Shown here one piece after another: positions 46,261 to 55,071 of a stretch of DNA of 64,000 nucleotides. Origin of the DNA: Vibrio sp. BS-M-Sm-2 (GTDB taxonomy: Bacteria; Pseudomonadota; Gammaproteobacteria; Enterobacterales; Vibrionaceae); the NCBI RefSeq assembly GCF_041504345.1, contig NZ_CP167894.1:310001-374000 (forward strand). The letters are read 5' to 3'. A program made the translations under genes and the position numbers. Below the pieces are notes generated by a model, which saw only the letters and a program-made list of their open reading frames with translations, made no database searches and was not told the origin of the DNA. Each line of letters opens with the position of its first letter. The first letter of the stretch is position 1.

Positions 46261-46390
46261 TTAAAGCACTAATCGAATCACTTTCTCAGCTAATGCTCCA
46301 TCGCCCCCTTCACTCAACCCACTGATACCAACCGCCCCAAGCACCTGCCCTTGATGTTGAATAAAATGTTCATCAAGTTTTCTCAGAATT
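46261..46390 (-). pseudogene. C-terminal remnant of a GlcG/HbpS-type protein
   Basis: The last 40 residues of this frame read HQGQVLGAVGISGLSEGGDGALAEKVIRLVL-type sequence (given here in short form: GQVLGAVGISG then ALAEKVIRL). This is the C-terminal signature of the GlcG/HbpS heme-binding family (DUF336). The frame continues upstream through a TTGAG pentamer repeat into A+T-rich sequence with no family match or ribosome binding site, so the N-terminal part of the gene is lost. The full-length protein would be about 140-160 residues. Confidence 0.55.
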
Positions 46391-46735
46391 ACTTTGATAG
46401 CTTGAGTTGAGTTGAGTTGAGTTGAGTTGATGAATTTAAAAGATGAGAAGTTGATAAACAAATAAACTAAATAACACGAAATAAGGTTTAAATGACACAA
46501 AATAAGATTTAAATAATCCTCCTGATTTATATGCCTATATTTTAAGAGGGATAAATCGAACAATAATGAAGCATTTTAGTTACTACTATCGCGAACATTA
46601 ATCGTTAATAGAGAGAAATCGTGCATTTGTTCAATAATACAATGAGTTAGCTATGAAGAATCATCATGATTGATATATGATGCAACGCTTCAACATGCTA
46701 CACCACCTTGGCATCAGTTCGACAACGGGATCCTC
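46391..46735. other. A+T-rich intergenic region
   Basis: This region (part of a 570-bp gap) holds the simple-sequence repeat at 46402-46430 and the promoter of the DUF218 gene. No intact gene was recognised. Confidence 0.4.
46402..46430. repeat. TTGAG pentanucleotide repeat (5.8 copies)
   Basis: Five exact TTGAG copies and a partial one. The unit is five bases, so a change of one copy shifts the reading frame of anything passing through. It sits at the broken edge of the GlcG/HbpS remnant. Confidence 0.95.
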
Positions 46736-47497
46736 ATGAGCTTTATTATATTATTACTTCTTCTGCTATTCGTAGGCTTTACACGTTTACTTCAGTGGCG
46801 AAAAACCTCTCTGTTTTTATCTCTTGTTCTTATATCGTCATTTGTGTTGATTGGTTCAGGTTTGATCCCTCGTTATTTATTAGACGACCTACAAGCGAAT
46901 TATGAAAATAAGCCTGATATCCAATGGTCTGACAATAACGCCATTGTTCTTCTAGGCGCAGGCACACAGTTAATTAAAAGCACGCAAGAGTTCGAGCCAG
47001 CCTTTTTCTCTTTTGGTCGAATCAGCGAAACCGCAAGCCAATATAAAGATTGTGCAAAAGCGCAAACCACATGCAAAGTGATCATCAGTGGTGGTGATGC
47101 TCAGAATAACGGCGTTACAGAGGCTGAAGTTTATCAACAGCAACTGCTTAGGCTTGGCGTCCCAATGGCCGACATAATTCAAGAACCGAACAGCGTGAAC
47201 ACGTGGAAAAATGCACAGCTGACCAGCGACCTGATGAAGCATCATAAATTCGACAACATTGTGCTGGTTTCATCTGGCCTGCACATTCGCCGTAGTGAAC
47301 TCTATTTCAACCACTTCGGGTTGGACGTGATTCCGGTTAGAGCTGATTACATGGCGGCTCAAATCTCATGGCTGCCACTGTGGTACAACTTTGCGGTAAC
47401 AGACTTTGCTCTGCACGAACAAGTCGGCTTTGCTCGATACAACATCTATAATTTTATGGGCTGGAACAGCAAACGGGAAAAGCCTGGGGATGCTTAA
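46736..47497 (+). CDS. DUF218/YdcF-like membrane protein
   Basis: About 253 residues from the ATG at 46736; a TTG at 46670 would add a non-hydrophobic lead. Two membrane helices (about 2-17 and 28-48) precede a DUF218 domain: AIVLLGAGTQ, VIISGGDAQNNGVTEAE, EPNSVNTWKNAQ and LVSSGLHIRRS. The family (SanA/YdcF/ElyC) acts in envelope metabolism, for example with undecaprenyl or vancomycin sensitivity, but the reaction is not settled. A terminator follows. Confidence 0.85.
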   Translation: MSFIILLLLLLFVGFTRLLQWRKTSLFLSLVLISSFVLIGSGLIPRYLLDDLQANYENKPDIQWSDNNAIVLLGAGTQLIKSTQEFEPAFFSFGRISETASQYKDCAKAQTTCKVIISGGDAQNNGVTEAEVYQQQLLRLGVPMADIIQEPNSVNTWKNAQLTSDLMKHHKFDNIVLVSSGLHIRRSELYFNHFGLDVIPVRADYMAAQISWLPLWYNFAVTDFALHEQVGFARYNIYNFMGWNSKREKPGDA

Positions 47498-47980
47498 TCG
47501 CGTTCAATCAAGTTAATTCGAGCGATACAAACAAAAATGCAGCAACAATCGAAAGGTTGTTCGCTGCATTTTTTGATCCTACCTATCACAACATCATTTC
47601 TTATTCTGGCTTACGTTCTTACTCACCATCCAGTCAACAATATATCTTTCTAATCAATCTTGCTGACTTATTTTTCCAAACCCATGCCCTAGATAACGAA
47701 GTTACAGAAACACAAACGTTCAACAATTAACCGTCCATTAATTGGATGGTTGAAAGTAATTGAAATCAATCAAGATAAGTCTTTATCAAACGACAAGTTG
47801 ATCAGTACAAGCCTCTGATATTTATGAGTATTTATTTTCAATTCATTTCAGTACTTTTGGCTTTGTTTTATATGACAGAGTACACCCCGCTAGAGACCCT
47901 CGGCTAGAAAATACTTATAAAAACACATATAAATCGCATCTAAAAATAATAGCCAAATATTGGCACCTAGGAATTTATTC
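47498..47980. other. Intergenic region upstream of the aerolysin gene
   Basis: About 480 bp. It begins with the DUF218 gene terminator (47533-47574) and then runs A+T rich to the aerolysin start. I see no small ORF with a ribosome binding site and no certain -35/-10 pair. It is the natural place for regulation of the toxin. Confidence 0.4.
47533..47574 (+). terminator. Terminator after the DUF218 gene
   Basis: AAATGCAGC-A-ACAATC pairs with GGTTGTT-C-GCTGCATTT around GAAA, followed by a T6 run. Confidence 0.85.
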
Positions 47981-49453
47981 ATGCTCAACGTCAGTAAAAC
48001 CATGCTATTTAGCACTGCCCTATCATTAATACCTTTGACGGCTCATTCAAAAATATACTCAGACCAAATTGTCTTAGACAAGCTTGGGGAAGATGTTTGT
48101 CGCTCGGACTATCGCCCACTTACTCATACCGAAGCACAAGAACACAAAACAGCGCTAATCTCTCGCATGAACGTGTGGGACATAGCAGGCCTTCAAAATG
48201 ACTGGGGGATCATGGGGTCTGGCTACCACGGGCTCATCAAACAAGGACAACCAAGCGACAATACCTGGTGTTACCCCAATACCCCAGACGCAGGCCTCCC
48301 TTACTACGAAGCGCAAGCCATCGAAACGAACAATAACCTTGATGTTCAACGCGCGTTAGTCAGCGACAACACGAACTTTATCAGACCACTGAGTTACTTG
48401 GCCCATAACCTGGGTTACGCTTGGGTTGGAGGCGACAACGGGCGTTATGTCGGTCAAGATATGGCAATAAAACCGCTTAACAATGGTTGGGAGATTAAAG
48501 GGAATAGCGATAGAAGCTGCACCGGTGATCGCTGTGACGAAAAAACAAAAATCACAATCGACAACTTCTCTTACACGCTCGATAGCAATGCATTTTCTCA
48601 TGGTAACGTTAGCGAACCAGAACAAACGCTTATCAATACAGTGTCGGCTTACGCTATTAATGACAGCGACGAACCGAAGCAGATTATCGTTGACCTTCAT
48701 TTTGAGCAATCCACCCAGTGGCGCAAAACCAACAGCTTTGACCTCTCAGACTCAGTAATGCTCAAAGAGAACTTTACTTGGCCTCTGGTTGGGAAAACAG
48801 ATGTAACAGTGGTGCTTGAGCAAGACCAACGTTTCTCTGATACCAACAATGGTTCTCGCTCAGAACCTACAGAGCTACAAGCGATCATCACCGTACCGGC
48901 TAATTCTGTTTTGCCCTTTAGAGTCGAGTTTTATCGCTCAAGTATCTCTTACCCGTACCGCATCAAAACGAACATCGGCTACGACGTCAATTTCACAGGC
49001 TTCTTACGCTTTAGCGGCAATGCACTCAGTAATCACCCGACAAATCGTCCAACTGTTTCCCACACCTTCACCATGGGAACCAACAGTGAAAAACAAGCGA
49101 ACATCCGCTACCAATGGGATCACCGCTATATTCCTGGAGAAATGAAATGGTGGGATTGGAGCTGGGCTATCAACACCAATGGATTGAGCAACATGCAATA
49201 TGCAGCAGGAGCAAGTTTGCGTCCGTTCTACACTCATGTATCAGGTCAATTCAGTGCTGAATCTCAATATTCAGGCCTGATCGATATCGGTGAAGAACAC
49301 TCTGTCGACTCATTCGATGCGATGAGCGCACTGAACAATCATAAAATCTACTATGTCGGCGATGTTCAGGTGATAACTGACTTTGATTCTGAAATCCTCG
49401 CGCAGCTGGGATATGAAGATGCTCAACTTATGATTAACCCTATACAGCGATAA
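47981..49453 (+). CDS. Aerolysin-family pore-forming toxin
   Basis: The ATG at 47981 has TAGGAA upstream; an earlier TTG at 47960 is not used. The 490-residue protein has a signal peptide (cleaved after about Ser23) and aligns with proaerolysin over its full length. Seen: YRPLTHTEAQ, WGIMGSGYHGLIK, NTWCYP, LGYAWVGGDNGRYVG, the RYQWDHRYIPGEMKWWDWSW core (split as two motifs), and AESQYSGLIDIG. Cysteines 40/97 and 180/185 match the two disulfides. The activation-peptide region (about 436-460) has a single Lys and no Arg, unlike the dibasic KVRRAR of Aeromonas. The toxin binds GPI-anchored proteins, is cut, and forms heptameric pores. Followed by a strong terminator. Confidence 0.95.
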   Translation: MLNVSKTMLFSTALSLIPLTAHSKIYSDQIVLDKLGEDVCRSDYRPLTHTEAQEHKTALISRMNVWDIAGLQNDWGIMGSGYHGLIKQGQPSDNTWCYPNTPDAGLPYYEAQAIETNNNLDVQRALVSDNTNFIRPLSYLAHNLGYAWVGGDNGRYVGQDMAIKPLNNGWEIKGNSDRSCTGDRCDEKTKITIDNFSYTLDSNAFSHGNVSEPEQTLINTVSAYAINDSDEPKQIIVDLHFEQSTQWRKTNSFDLSDSVMLKENFTWPLVGKTDVTVVLEQDQRFSDTNNGSRSEPTELQAIITVPANSVLPFRVEFYRSSISYPYRIKTNIGYDVNFTGFLRFSGNALSNHPTNRPTVSHTFTMGTNSEKQANIRYQWDHRYIPGEMKWWDWSWAINTNGLSNMQYAAGASLRPFYTHVSGQFSAESQYSGLIDIGEEHSVDSFDAMSALNNHKIYYVGDVQVITDFDSEILAQLGYEDAQLMINPIQR

Positions 49454-49477
49454 ACAAGCTCACATTTCCCCCTATCT

Positions 49478-49507
49478 AAGCTCATCACACTGGTGATGAG
49501 CTTTTTT
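49478..49507 (+). terminator. Terminator after the aerolysin gene
   Basis: A perfect 11-bp stem AAGCTCATCAC with a 4-nt ACTG loop, followed by T6. It separates the toxin from the next pair of genes. Confidence 0.93.
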
Positions 49508-49639
49508 GTTGATGACAAACCCAAAGAAAGCCAAAGCACCTATTCGCCACTTATGCCCACACTGATCTCCTTTTTGTCAGTAAAAAGCTAATCGAAAAGT
49601 GCTATCCACCTAACCGCGATAAAAAACTAGTATTTGAAT

Positions 49640-51934
49640 ATGACCAAAAAAAACGATCTATGGTGGCTCACAGCTATCGTATATAGTCCTTTATCAGCCG
49701 CACTTTGCTTAAGTGACGGAGTTCAAGATACACAATCACTACACACAATAAACAATAATCGGGCCGCTTTATGGTCTCAAAATGAGCTTTATGCAGAGCC
49801 AGATTTTGGTACTGCGTTAGGCGAACTTGAACTCAGTGCGCACGCGCAATCTTTCGCATCAGCATGGCCACAAACAGAGAAAGCGTTGGCTAATGTCCCG
49901 CAGACATTCGAAAGCTCGTTAAGCCAGGAAAGCCTAATAAACCGACTAGGTCAGGCTGGTTCTTCGACGTTGGAAGTATTAGGACCAATCGGAGATGCAG
50001 TCGCAGTCGGCTTTTGGGTCGACAACATGGTCCAAACATTCTCTCAGGAATCCTCAACTCGGCTCGATAAAGCGGCCTCTATCTTTTCCTTAGTTCCTCT
50101 AGTTGGTGATGAGCTAAACCTATTATCGAATGACATTAAGTACTTCGCAGCCAAAGAAAAAATCACCGAATTTGAAAACCAATCACATTACGTGTTTACC
50201 AACCACTCCTCAGAATTTTCTCGTTTCCACCACAAAAAAGAGGACGCAATTTCTCTACTTAACAAATACGACAATCACGTATTACACAGTGCCTCAATGT
50301 ACGTCGACCACCTGCTTCTTGAAGCAGACACCGAATACCGACGACTCACCTCTGCATACGATAGGCAACTTTCTAAGCAAATGGCTCGAATTGATTTAGA
50401 ACTGTTGAAGTCAATCGGACACCTTTCCCCTGATTCAAATCTAAACCAACCTCTATGCCAAAACGGTCGATCCTCTTTAACAGAGATCGAACGCTGCATT
50501 CGCACTGAAGGACCAGCACGCATTGATGATCTGATTAACAACCTGAACGCAGATAACTATCACGCGCTCGCTTTAAATATACATAGCAAAAAAAGAGAAC
50601 TTGTTGAAATCGCTTTGCGCCGACTATCCACACACAGAGAGAACATAGTTAAACGACTCATAGAAAGGCCAAAGCCTCACGTAGCATCGATCATTACACA
50701 AAGCAAAATCAACCGAAGTATATTGAAATTTCAAGTAAGGCAAAGTGGATTGAGAGAGTATGCGAAAGAAATGTGGGATATCGATTACCTGAGCGAGGAA
50801 CAACTCAGTACAGCAACTATAGAAGTCCGTCCCGCAAGAACTTGCTGGGGTGTTCCTTCCATTGCCCCAGGCGGTATTCAAGCTTCTCTAGATGCATGTA
50901 AAGACTCTGGCCCATTGTATGATACTTACCATCCTAAAAAAGACGCTGAGTTATCCGAGTTGTTGCTAAAAAAGGTAGAATTTAATGTCGAAAATCATAT
51001 TGCATCAAGGATTATTAATGGTTGGCCCACTGGCTTATTTAGAACTCAGCTAATCAACACCGCTAGCGCTTACATATCAGGCCAGTCATCGAATAAACTA
51101 TTTGAAGAGCTAGTGTCCGAGTTAGCGAACATCCAGATTCTTAGCTACCAAACGCCTTTCAGCGAATACTTAGATAGCAAAGGAATTGACAGCTCTGATC
51201 CAAATGTTCGTAAAAGTTGGTATCAGATTAGCCGTTGGTATGAACTACTGCTAACAGAGCGACCGAGCGGCGGAGTGTTAGATCAAATCAAACAATATGA
51301 AATTTTTAAACATTTTATTCAACCTCAATTCAAGCTCGCGATTTCAATGTCTTACATCCGCTCTCTCAACTACTCGTTACCGTATCCAAGTGTATACTCT
51401 GCAGCAAACCTTAGGTTTTATGCCCCTAAAATGGCAGACATACTCGATGACGTGATGTCGCAGCCAAGCGCTCACTTTGAACGAAACTTTCAAAGCGCTA
51501 TTGAAAGCATCATTGAAAAGGCAATGAAGACGACGAATGCCAACCAACTTCAATATTTATTAGGCGACCTTTCGCTCTATCTACAAATCGCACAACATCA
51601 GCAGTCAGAAGTCAATGTATCACCTAACAGCAAGCATCAGCTGTTTAACAGTACGCTTTCAACTCCTCACCTAAACTACCTTTCCAATGAGTATCAAGAT
51701 GAAATGGAACAGCAGGTAGCTTATGTAGCTTCGCATGCGCTATGGAGCCAGCTAGCGGACATAAAAATAGCGTTGAACGAAGGAAACCTTGAGTCTGCAA
51801 TTGACCAACTTGGGCAAATCATTAAACAAGAAGAGCTGACTCTGCTTCCACATATCACCCATTTTCTTCTTGTAGAACTCGAAGATTGGATTGAATTACA
51901 AATAGCGTTAGAGGAGTCAGTTTATGAAAAATAG
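49640..51934 (+). CDS. Large exported helical protein with a hydrophobic hairpin
   Basis: I do not recognise a family for this 764-residue protein. From the ATG at 49640 (a TTG at 49634 is in frame) it has a short signal-like stretch (WWLTAIVYSPLSAALC). About residues 110-165 hold two hydrophobic helices separated by a polar turn: LEVLGPIGDAVAVGFWVDNM and AASIFSLVPLVGDELNLLS. The P-L-V-G-D/E pattern resembles the translocation hairpins of diphtheria-like and other large toxins. The rest is almost all charged helix, Gln/Glu/Leu rich, with only a few cysteines. Its stop overlaps the ATG of the metalloprotease gene, so the two are coupled. It may deliver, anchor or protect that enzyme; this is inference. 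Confidence 0.6.
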   Translation: MTKKNDLWWLTAIVYSPLSAALCLSDGVQDTQSLHTINNNRAALWSQNELYAEPDFGTALGELELSAHAQSFASAWPQTEKALANVPQTFESSLSQESLINRLGQAGSSTLEVLGPIGDAVAVGFWVDNMVQTFSQESSTRLDKAASIFSLVPLVGDELNLLSNDIKYFAAKEKITEFENQSHYVFTNHSSEFSRFHHKKEDAISLLNKYDNHVLHSASMYVDHLLLEADTEYRRLTSAYDRQLSKQMARIDLELLKSIGHLSPDSNLNQPLCQNGRSSLTEIERCIRTEGPARIDDLINNLNADNYHALALNIHSKKRELVEIALRRLSTHRENIVKRLIERPKPHVASIITQSKINRSILKFQVRQSGLREYAKEMWDIDYLSEEQLSTATIEVRPARTCWGVPSIAPGGIQASLDACKDSGPLYDTYHPKKDAELSELLLKKVEFNVENHIASRIINGWPTGLFRTQLINTASAYISGQSSNKLFEELVSELANIQILSYQTPFSEYLDSKGIDSSDPNVRKSWYQISRWYELLLTERPSGGVLDQIKQYEIFKHFIQPQFKLAISMSYIRSLNYSLPYPSVYSAANLRFYAPKMADILDDVMSQPSAHFERNFQSAIESIIEKAMKTTNANQLQYLLGDLSLYLQIAQHQQSEVNVSPNSKHQLFNSTLSTPHLNYLSNEYQDEMEQQVAYVASHALWSQLADIKIALNEGNLESAIDQLGQIIKQEELTLLPHITHFLLVELEDWIELQIALEESVYEK

Positions 51935-53543
51935 TATTATCCTAGCCCTATCAGGGTTTTTAATGCTTGTTAACTCAATAAATACATACGCAGGAAAAGG
52001 GTCAGAATTTGGTCTTTTTTACGATGCTCCGGATGGCGTAAAAGTCATTGCTGGCTACAATTCAGACACCTACGGAAAACTCTATCGCATGTCGAGAAAC
52101 CTCTATGTACAAACAAAGAGTGACGCCTACCTCTCCGATATGAGCGTATTGATCCGCAAACTGCAGCTATCGCAAACTGGACGAGAAATCTTACGACAAA
52201 TAGCAACTTACACACCGGTCAATGCGCCGAATGATGGTGTTGCCCCATTAATTGAACACACGATAGGGGTCGATCAGTCTAAAGCTACTATTGTCACTGT
52301 GATAAGAGAACCAGAAGGACCAGGAAGACTCTTTGAGACGATACCCTCTATATTTGAAGATCAACAAAAGGCCTCGCTTGCTTGGCAGCGACAATTTAAT
52401 GGTAAGGGGGTCTCGAATACGGTTTACTTCTCCACCACGGAGATAGTCAATATTCCAGGAACAGAGACACCGTTTGATCAAACCGTCGCATTAGGGCATG
52501 AACTCATACACGCGAGAGACTTCTCTTCTGGTGCCGTCCCTCAAGGTAATGCGCCTCTGTCTCACCGACACCCAGACACCAATAAAGCGACAGAGTATGT
52601 GATTCCAAATTATGAATATCAGACCACAGGAATTACTCACTACAACAATGCTGAACACGGTCGAGATCCCGTTGCGGAAATCAGTAATGCCAGGCAGTCA
52701 ATCATCAACCTTCGTGAAGAGATGTACTTCCAATGGAAAGCGCTAGGACAAGAAAAACCTAAGGCGTATTTAAAAAATGAAAAGCTCGTGAGTGAATTTC
52801 ATTTGGCTGACGATTTGGGAAAAGTAAAAAGAAACACCTATTGGCCGAAAGAGCACTACGACTACAAGCCATATACGCTTGAAACAAGACCATCCGCAAC
52901 ACCTCAGCATGCACCGAACTGGGATACTGTAGAAGGGAAAATGGCACATATCGAAGTTAGACAAGCACTAAAGAAATCGTTAAGTGAAGGTAACAAACCT
53001 GCGATTGTCATCGTTGATGCTACCGAACAACGCTTATCTCAAAGCTTGCAAAACTCGCCAGCGCTGACACGCAGAGGACTCGGAAACCAAAGTTCAATTC
53101 TGAAATACGCTGCTCAAAACGATATTAAAGTGGTCAATATTTATAGCAAGCAGAATGAGACCCCACTTAGCTCCTTAAAGAAACGTAAAAAGAGCCTTCT
53201 TTATCGTTCAATTTCAGGCAAACAGACAGACGCAGACCAAGGTTACAGTGATGTTCAATACAGCAAAGACAATCAAAGCACGTTAGTCTCAGCGCTTGAA
53301 GAAAATGATGAAGTTTTGGTCATGGCCTACTCCGATGGAAAAGTGACAACTAATGTAATCGATAGCCTATCTGGTGGCATGGATAAACAAGTGGTTGTAT
53401 CCAGATACGCTAACTTAGATTACCAACCTTCAAACCTTAGTGCGGAAGAAAGTACTGCATGGAAGGCACTTAGCAACAAAGAGAATGTGAAAATGTTAGG
53501 TGGAGGTAGCCGCTCTCGCTTCAATATATGTAGCATCCAATAA
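51924..53543 (+). CDS. Secreted M91/NleD-like metalloprotease with a second C-terminal domain
   Basis: A 539-residue protein with a signal peptide cut after TYA (residue 23). GAGGAG lies before the ATG, which overlaps the upstream gene by 11 nt. The first domain has the zinc motif VALGHELIHARDF (His192-Glu193-His196) after a GREILRQI helix and before NYEYQTTGITHYNNAEHG and EISNARQSIINLREE, the layout of M91 effector peptidases (NleD, HopH1), which cut host MAP kinases when injected. The second domain (about 345-539) starts AIVIVDATEQRL and later has DEVLVMAYSDGKVTTNVIDSL; it resembles an isochorismatase-like fold without the usual catalytic Cys. Here export is by a signal peptide. Substrate unknown. 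Confidence 0.72.
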   Translation: MKNSIILALSGFLMLVNSINTYAGKGSEFGLFYDAPDGVKVIAGYNSDTYGKLYRMSRNLYVQTKSDAYLSDMSVLIRKLQLSQTGREILRQIATYTPVNAPNDGVAPLIEHTIGVDQSKATIVTVIREPEGPGRLFETIPSIFEDQQKASLAWQRQFNGKGVSNTVYFSTTEIVNIPGTETPFDQTVALGHELIHARDFSSGAVPQGNAPLSHRHPDTNKATEYVIPNYEYQTTGITHYNNAEHGRDPVAEISNARQSIINLREEMYFQWKALGQEKPKAYLKNEKLVSEFHLADDLGKVKRNTYWPKEHYDYKPYTLETRPSATPQHAPNWDTVEGKMAHIEVRQALKKSLSEGNKPAIVIVDATEQRLSQSLQNSPALTRRGLGNQSSILKYAAQNDIKVVNIYSKQNETPLSSLKKRKKSLLYRSISGKQTDADQGYSDVQYSKDNQSTLVSALEENDEVLVMAYSDGKVTTNVIDSLSGGMDKQVVVSRYANLDYQPSNLSAEESTAWKALSNKENVKMLGGGSRSRFNICSIQ

Positions 53544-53722
53544 ACAGCATTGTCGAACTCGAAGCACCTTATATCGCTGCTCCTTTCTGTGGCCAAGCAC
53601 AGCAACAAGTAGCGAGTTTATGGCCAATAAACCCGCTACTTGACTTAAAAATGAAATCACAACGAAACAAAAGTTTGAGTTAATGGGGCCGTTTATACAC
53701 TGGTATTCCATCAGGAGGATCT

Positions 53723-53905
53723 ATGAAACACTGCCCATCTTGTTCAACTGAACTGGTCGCAAGAGACGATGTAAAAATTTGCCCGCGCAATGAAATCGGC
53801 GACTGCTATTTTGATGGCTATGAGCAATATCAGCTTGAATATCATCAACTTAAAAACAACCAACAAGACTCAACTTTCGACATCGCAGACATTGTTGCCG
53901 ATTAG
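53723..53905 (+). CDS. Small zinc-ribbon-like protein
   Basis: A 60-residue protein with AGGAGG before the ATG. It has a Cys-rich start (KHCPSCSTEL, then KICPRNEIGDCYFDG) that could hold one zinc, followed by a Gln/Tyr-rich acidic helix. No partner is certain; it follows the metalloprotease gene by about 180 nt on the same strand, and could be a core vibrio gene. Function unknown. Confidence 0.7.
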   Translation: MKHCPSCSTELVARDDVKICPRNEIGDCYFDGYEQYQLEYHQLKNNQQDSTFDIADIVAD

Positions 53906-54057
53906 CTGGCCAAAGCCTTAGTCGGTAACCTACTTGCTTACCTACTTACCAGTAAAGCGGTCGTAAGTGAGACACTGGCAATGAATTATTTCTCGAACAT
54001 AGAGACACGACCGGTTCAGATGAGCCCGTAAATAATTCTATGCAGTTGCCAACATTG

Positions 54058-54095
54058 AAAAAGCCCCGATGTAAAACACATCGGGGCTTTTAATA
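54058..54095. terminator. Bidirectional terminator
   Basis: A 14-bp stem (AAAAGCCCCGATGT and its complement) around a short AAAAC loop, with A and T runs at the ends. It sits between the small zinc-ribbon-like gene and the convergent DUF2058 gene. Confidence 0.9.
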
Positions 54096-54147
54096 CTTCT
54101 TCAACGCCACAAGTAATTGACGAATTAGATAGTGGTTTAGTCGAGGG

Positions 54148-54669
54148 CTACCACATTAGATCATCTGGGATCACGAAGTCTTTGTACGGGTCATCTTCGT
54201 CTACTTCATCAGAGCTTGAAGCTTGAGTATCAACGATAGATTCTTCGTCACGCATCGCGATCTTGTTCGCTACCGCAGTAGGGATAACAACATAGCTTTC
54301 GCCTTGACGCGCGATACTTAGGATACCTTTACTTAGTTGCTTTTGAGTCAGCTCTTCTACGTAAAGGTATTTAACTAACGTACCGTCGGTAAAGTTGTAT
54401 TTAATCTCACCGTTCTTCTGTTCGAGCTTGTTCATCTCGATCAATTGCTTCACTTGAGCTTTAATTTCTTTGCTCAACTGTTGTTCTTTCAACTGTTGGT
54501 TTAGCTCTTTGTCTTTCGCTTGCTGCGCCAGTTTAGTTTCTTCAGCTGCCGCTTTTGCTTCACGAGACTGAACGCGAGACTTTTTAGAGCCTTTCTTCGC
54601 CTTCTTTAATTTTTTCTCATTTACCAAGCCAGCTTTAAGCATTTGCTCTTGGAGTGTTAACTTTGCCAT
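54148..54669 (-). CDS. DUF2058 family protein, YaiL-like
   Basis: A 173-residue protein of the YaiL/DUF2058 family: MAKLTLQEQMLKAGLV at the start, a long basic coiled coil (about 20-75), then NGEIKYNFTDGTLVKYLYV and QLSKGILSIAR with the SYVVIPTAVANKI end. It is described as a nucleoprotein or polynucleotide-associated family without a proved function. The C-terminal tail is acidic. Present in most vibrios, so it marks core sequence between the two toxin blocks. Confidence 0.88.
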   Translation of the reverse strand: MAKLTLQEQMLKAGLVNEKKLKKAKKGSKKSRVQSREAKAAAEETKLAQQAKDKELNQQLKEQQLSKEIKAQVKQLIEMNKLEQKNGEIKYNFTDGTLVKYLYVEELTQKQLSKGILSIARQGESYVVIPTAVANKIAMRDEESIVDTQASSSDEVDEDDPYKDFVIPDDLMW

Positions 54670-55065
54670 GACTTTCCCAGTTCAGGATTAAAAACGACAC
54701 TATCATACCTGTTTTTGAGGAATCTGTTTACTGAACAATGGCAAAATTTATGCTGATAGAGCAAGGCCGCTAGCGTTATCCCTTATCGTGATTCAGAGCA
54801 TCCATTTCTGGTTATTTACCGACCTATGATTTCCACAAAAACACACCACTAGTGACTTACCCTCAAATCCAAATCGTTCCTCTGTTTGTTAGCGTGCGCG
54901 CGTATCACTTATCATTCCGATAAAGCAATATGTTAATTATCAATGAGTAATCAAATTTATAAAACCATGGCATATATCTAATATTTGGATAATTCTGATA
55001 GAGTTATAACTCCAATGTCACAACTCTTTACTACGTTATTCTTTAAACCAATCAGTAAGGATAAC
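54670..55065. other. Intergenic region between DUF2058 and sphingomyelinase genes
   Basis: About 400 bp holding the two divergent promoters. It is A+T rich near 54,940-54,990. I see no intact ORF, no repeat array and no clear operator. Confidence 0.4.
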
Positions 55066-55071
55066 GTGAAA

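Noticed and set aside
46402..46430. CRISPR-like array
   Set aside because: The unit is only five bases with no spacers; it is a simple-sequence repeat.
51924..53543. Type III effector call for the M91-like protein
   Set aside because: It has a cleavable Sec signal peptide and no secretion-system genes nearby, so an injected effector is not supported.
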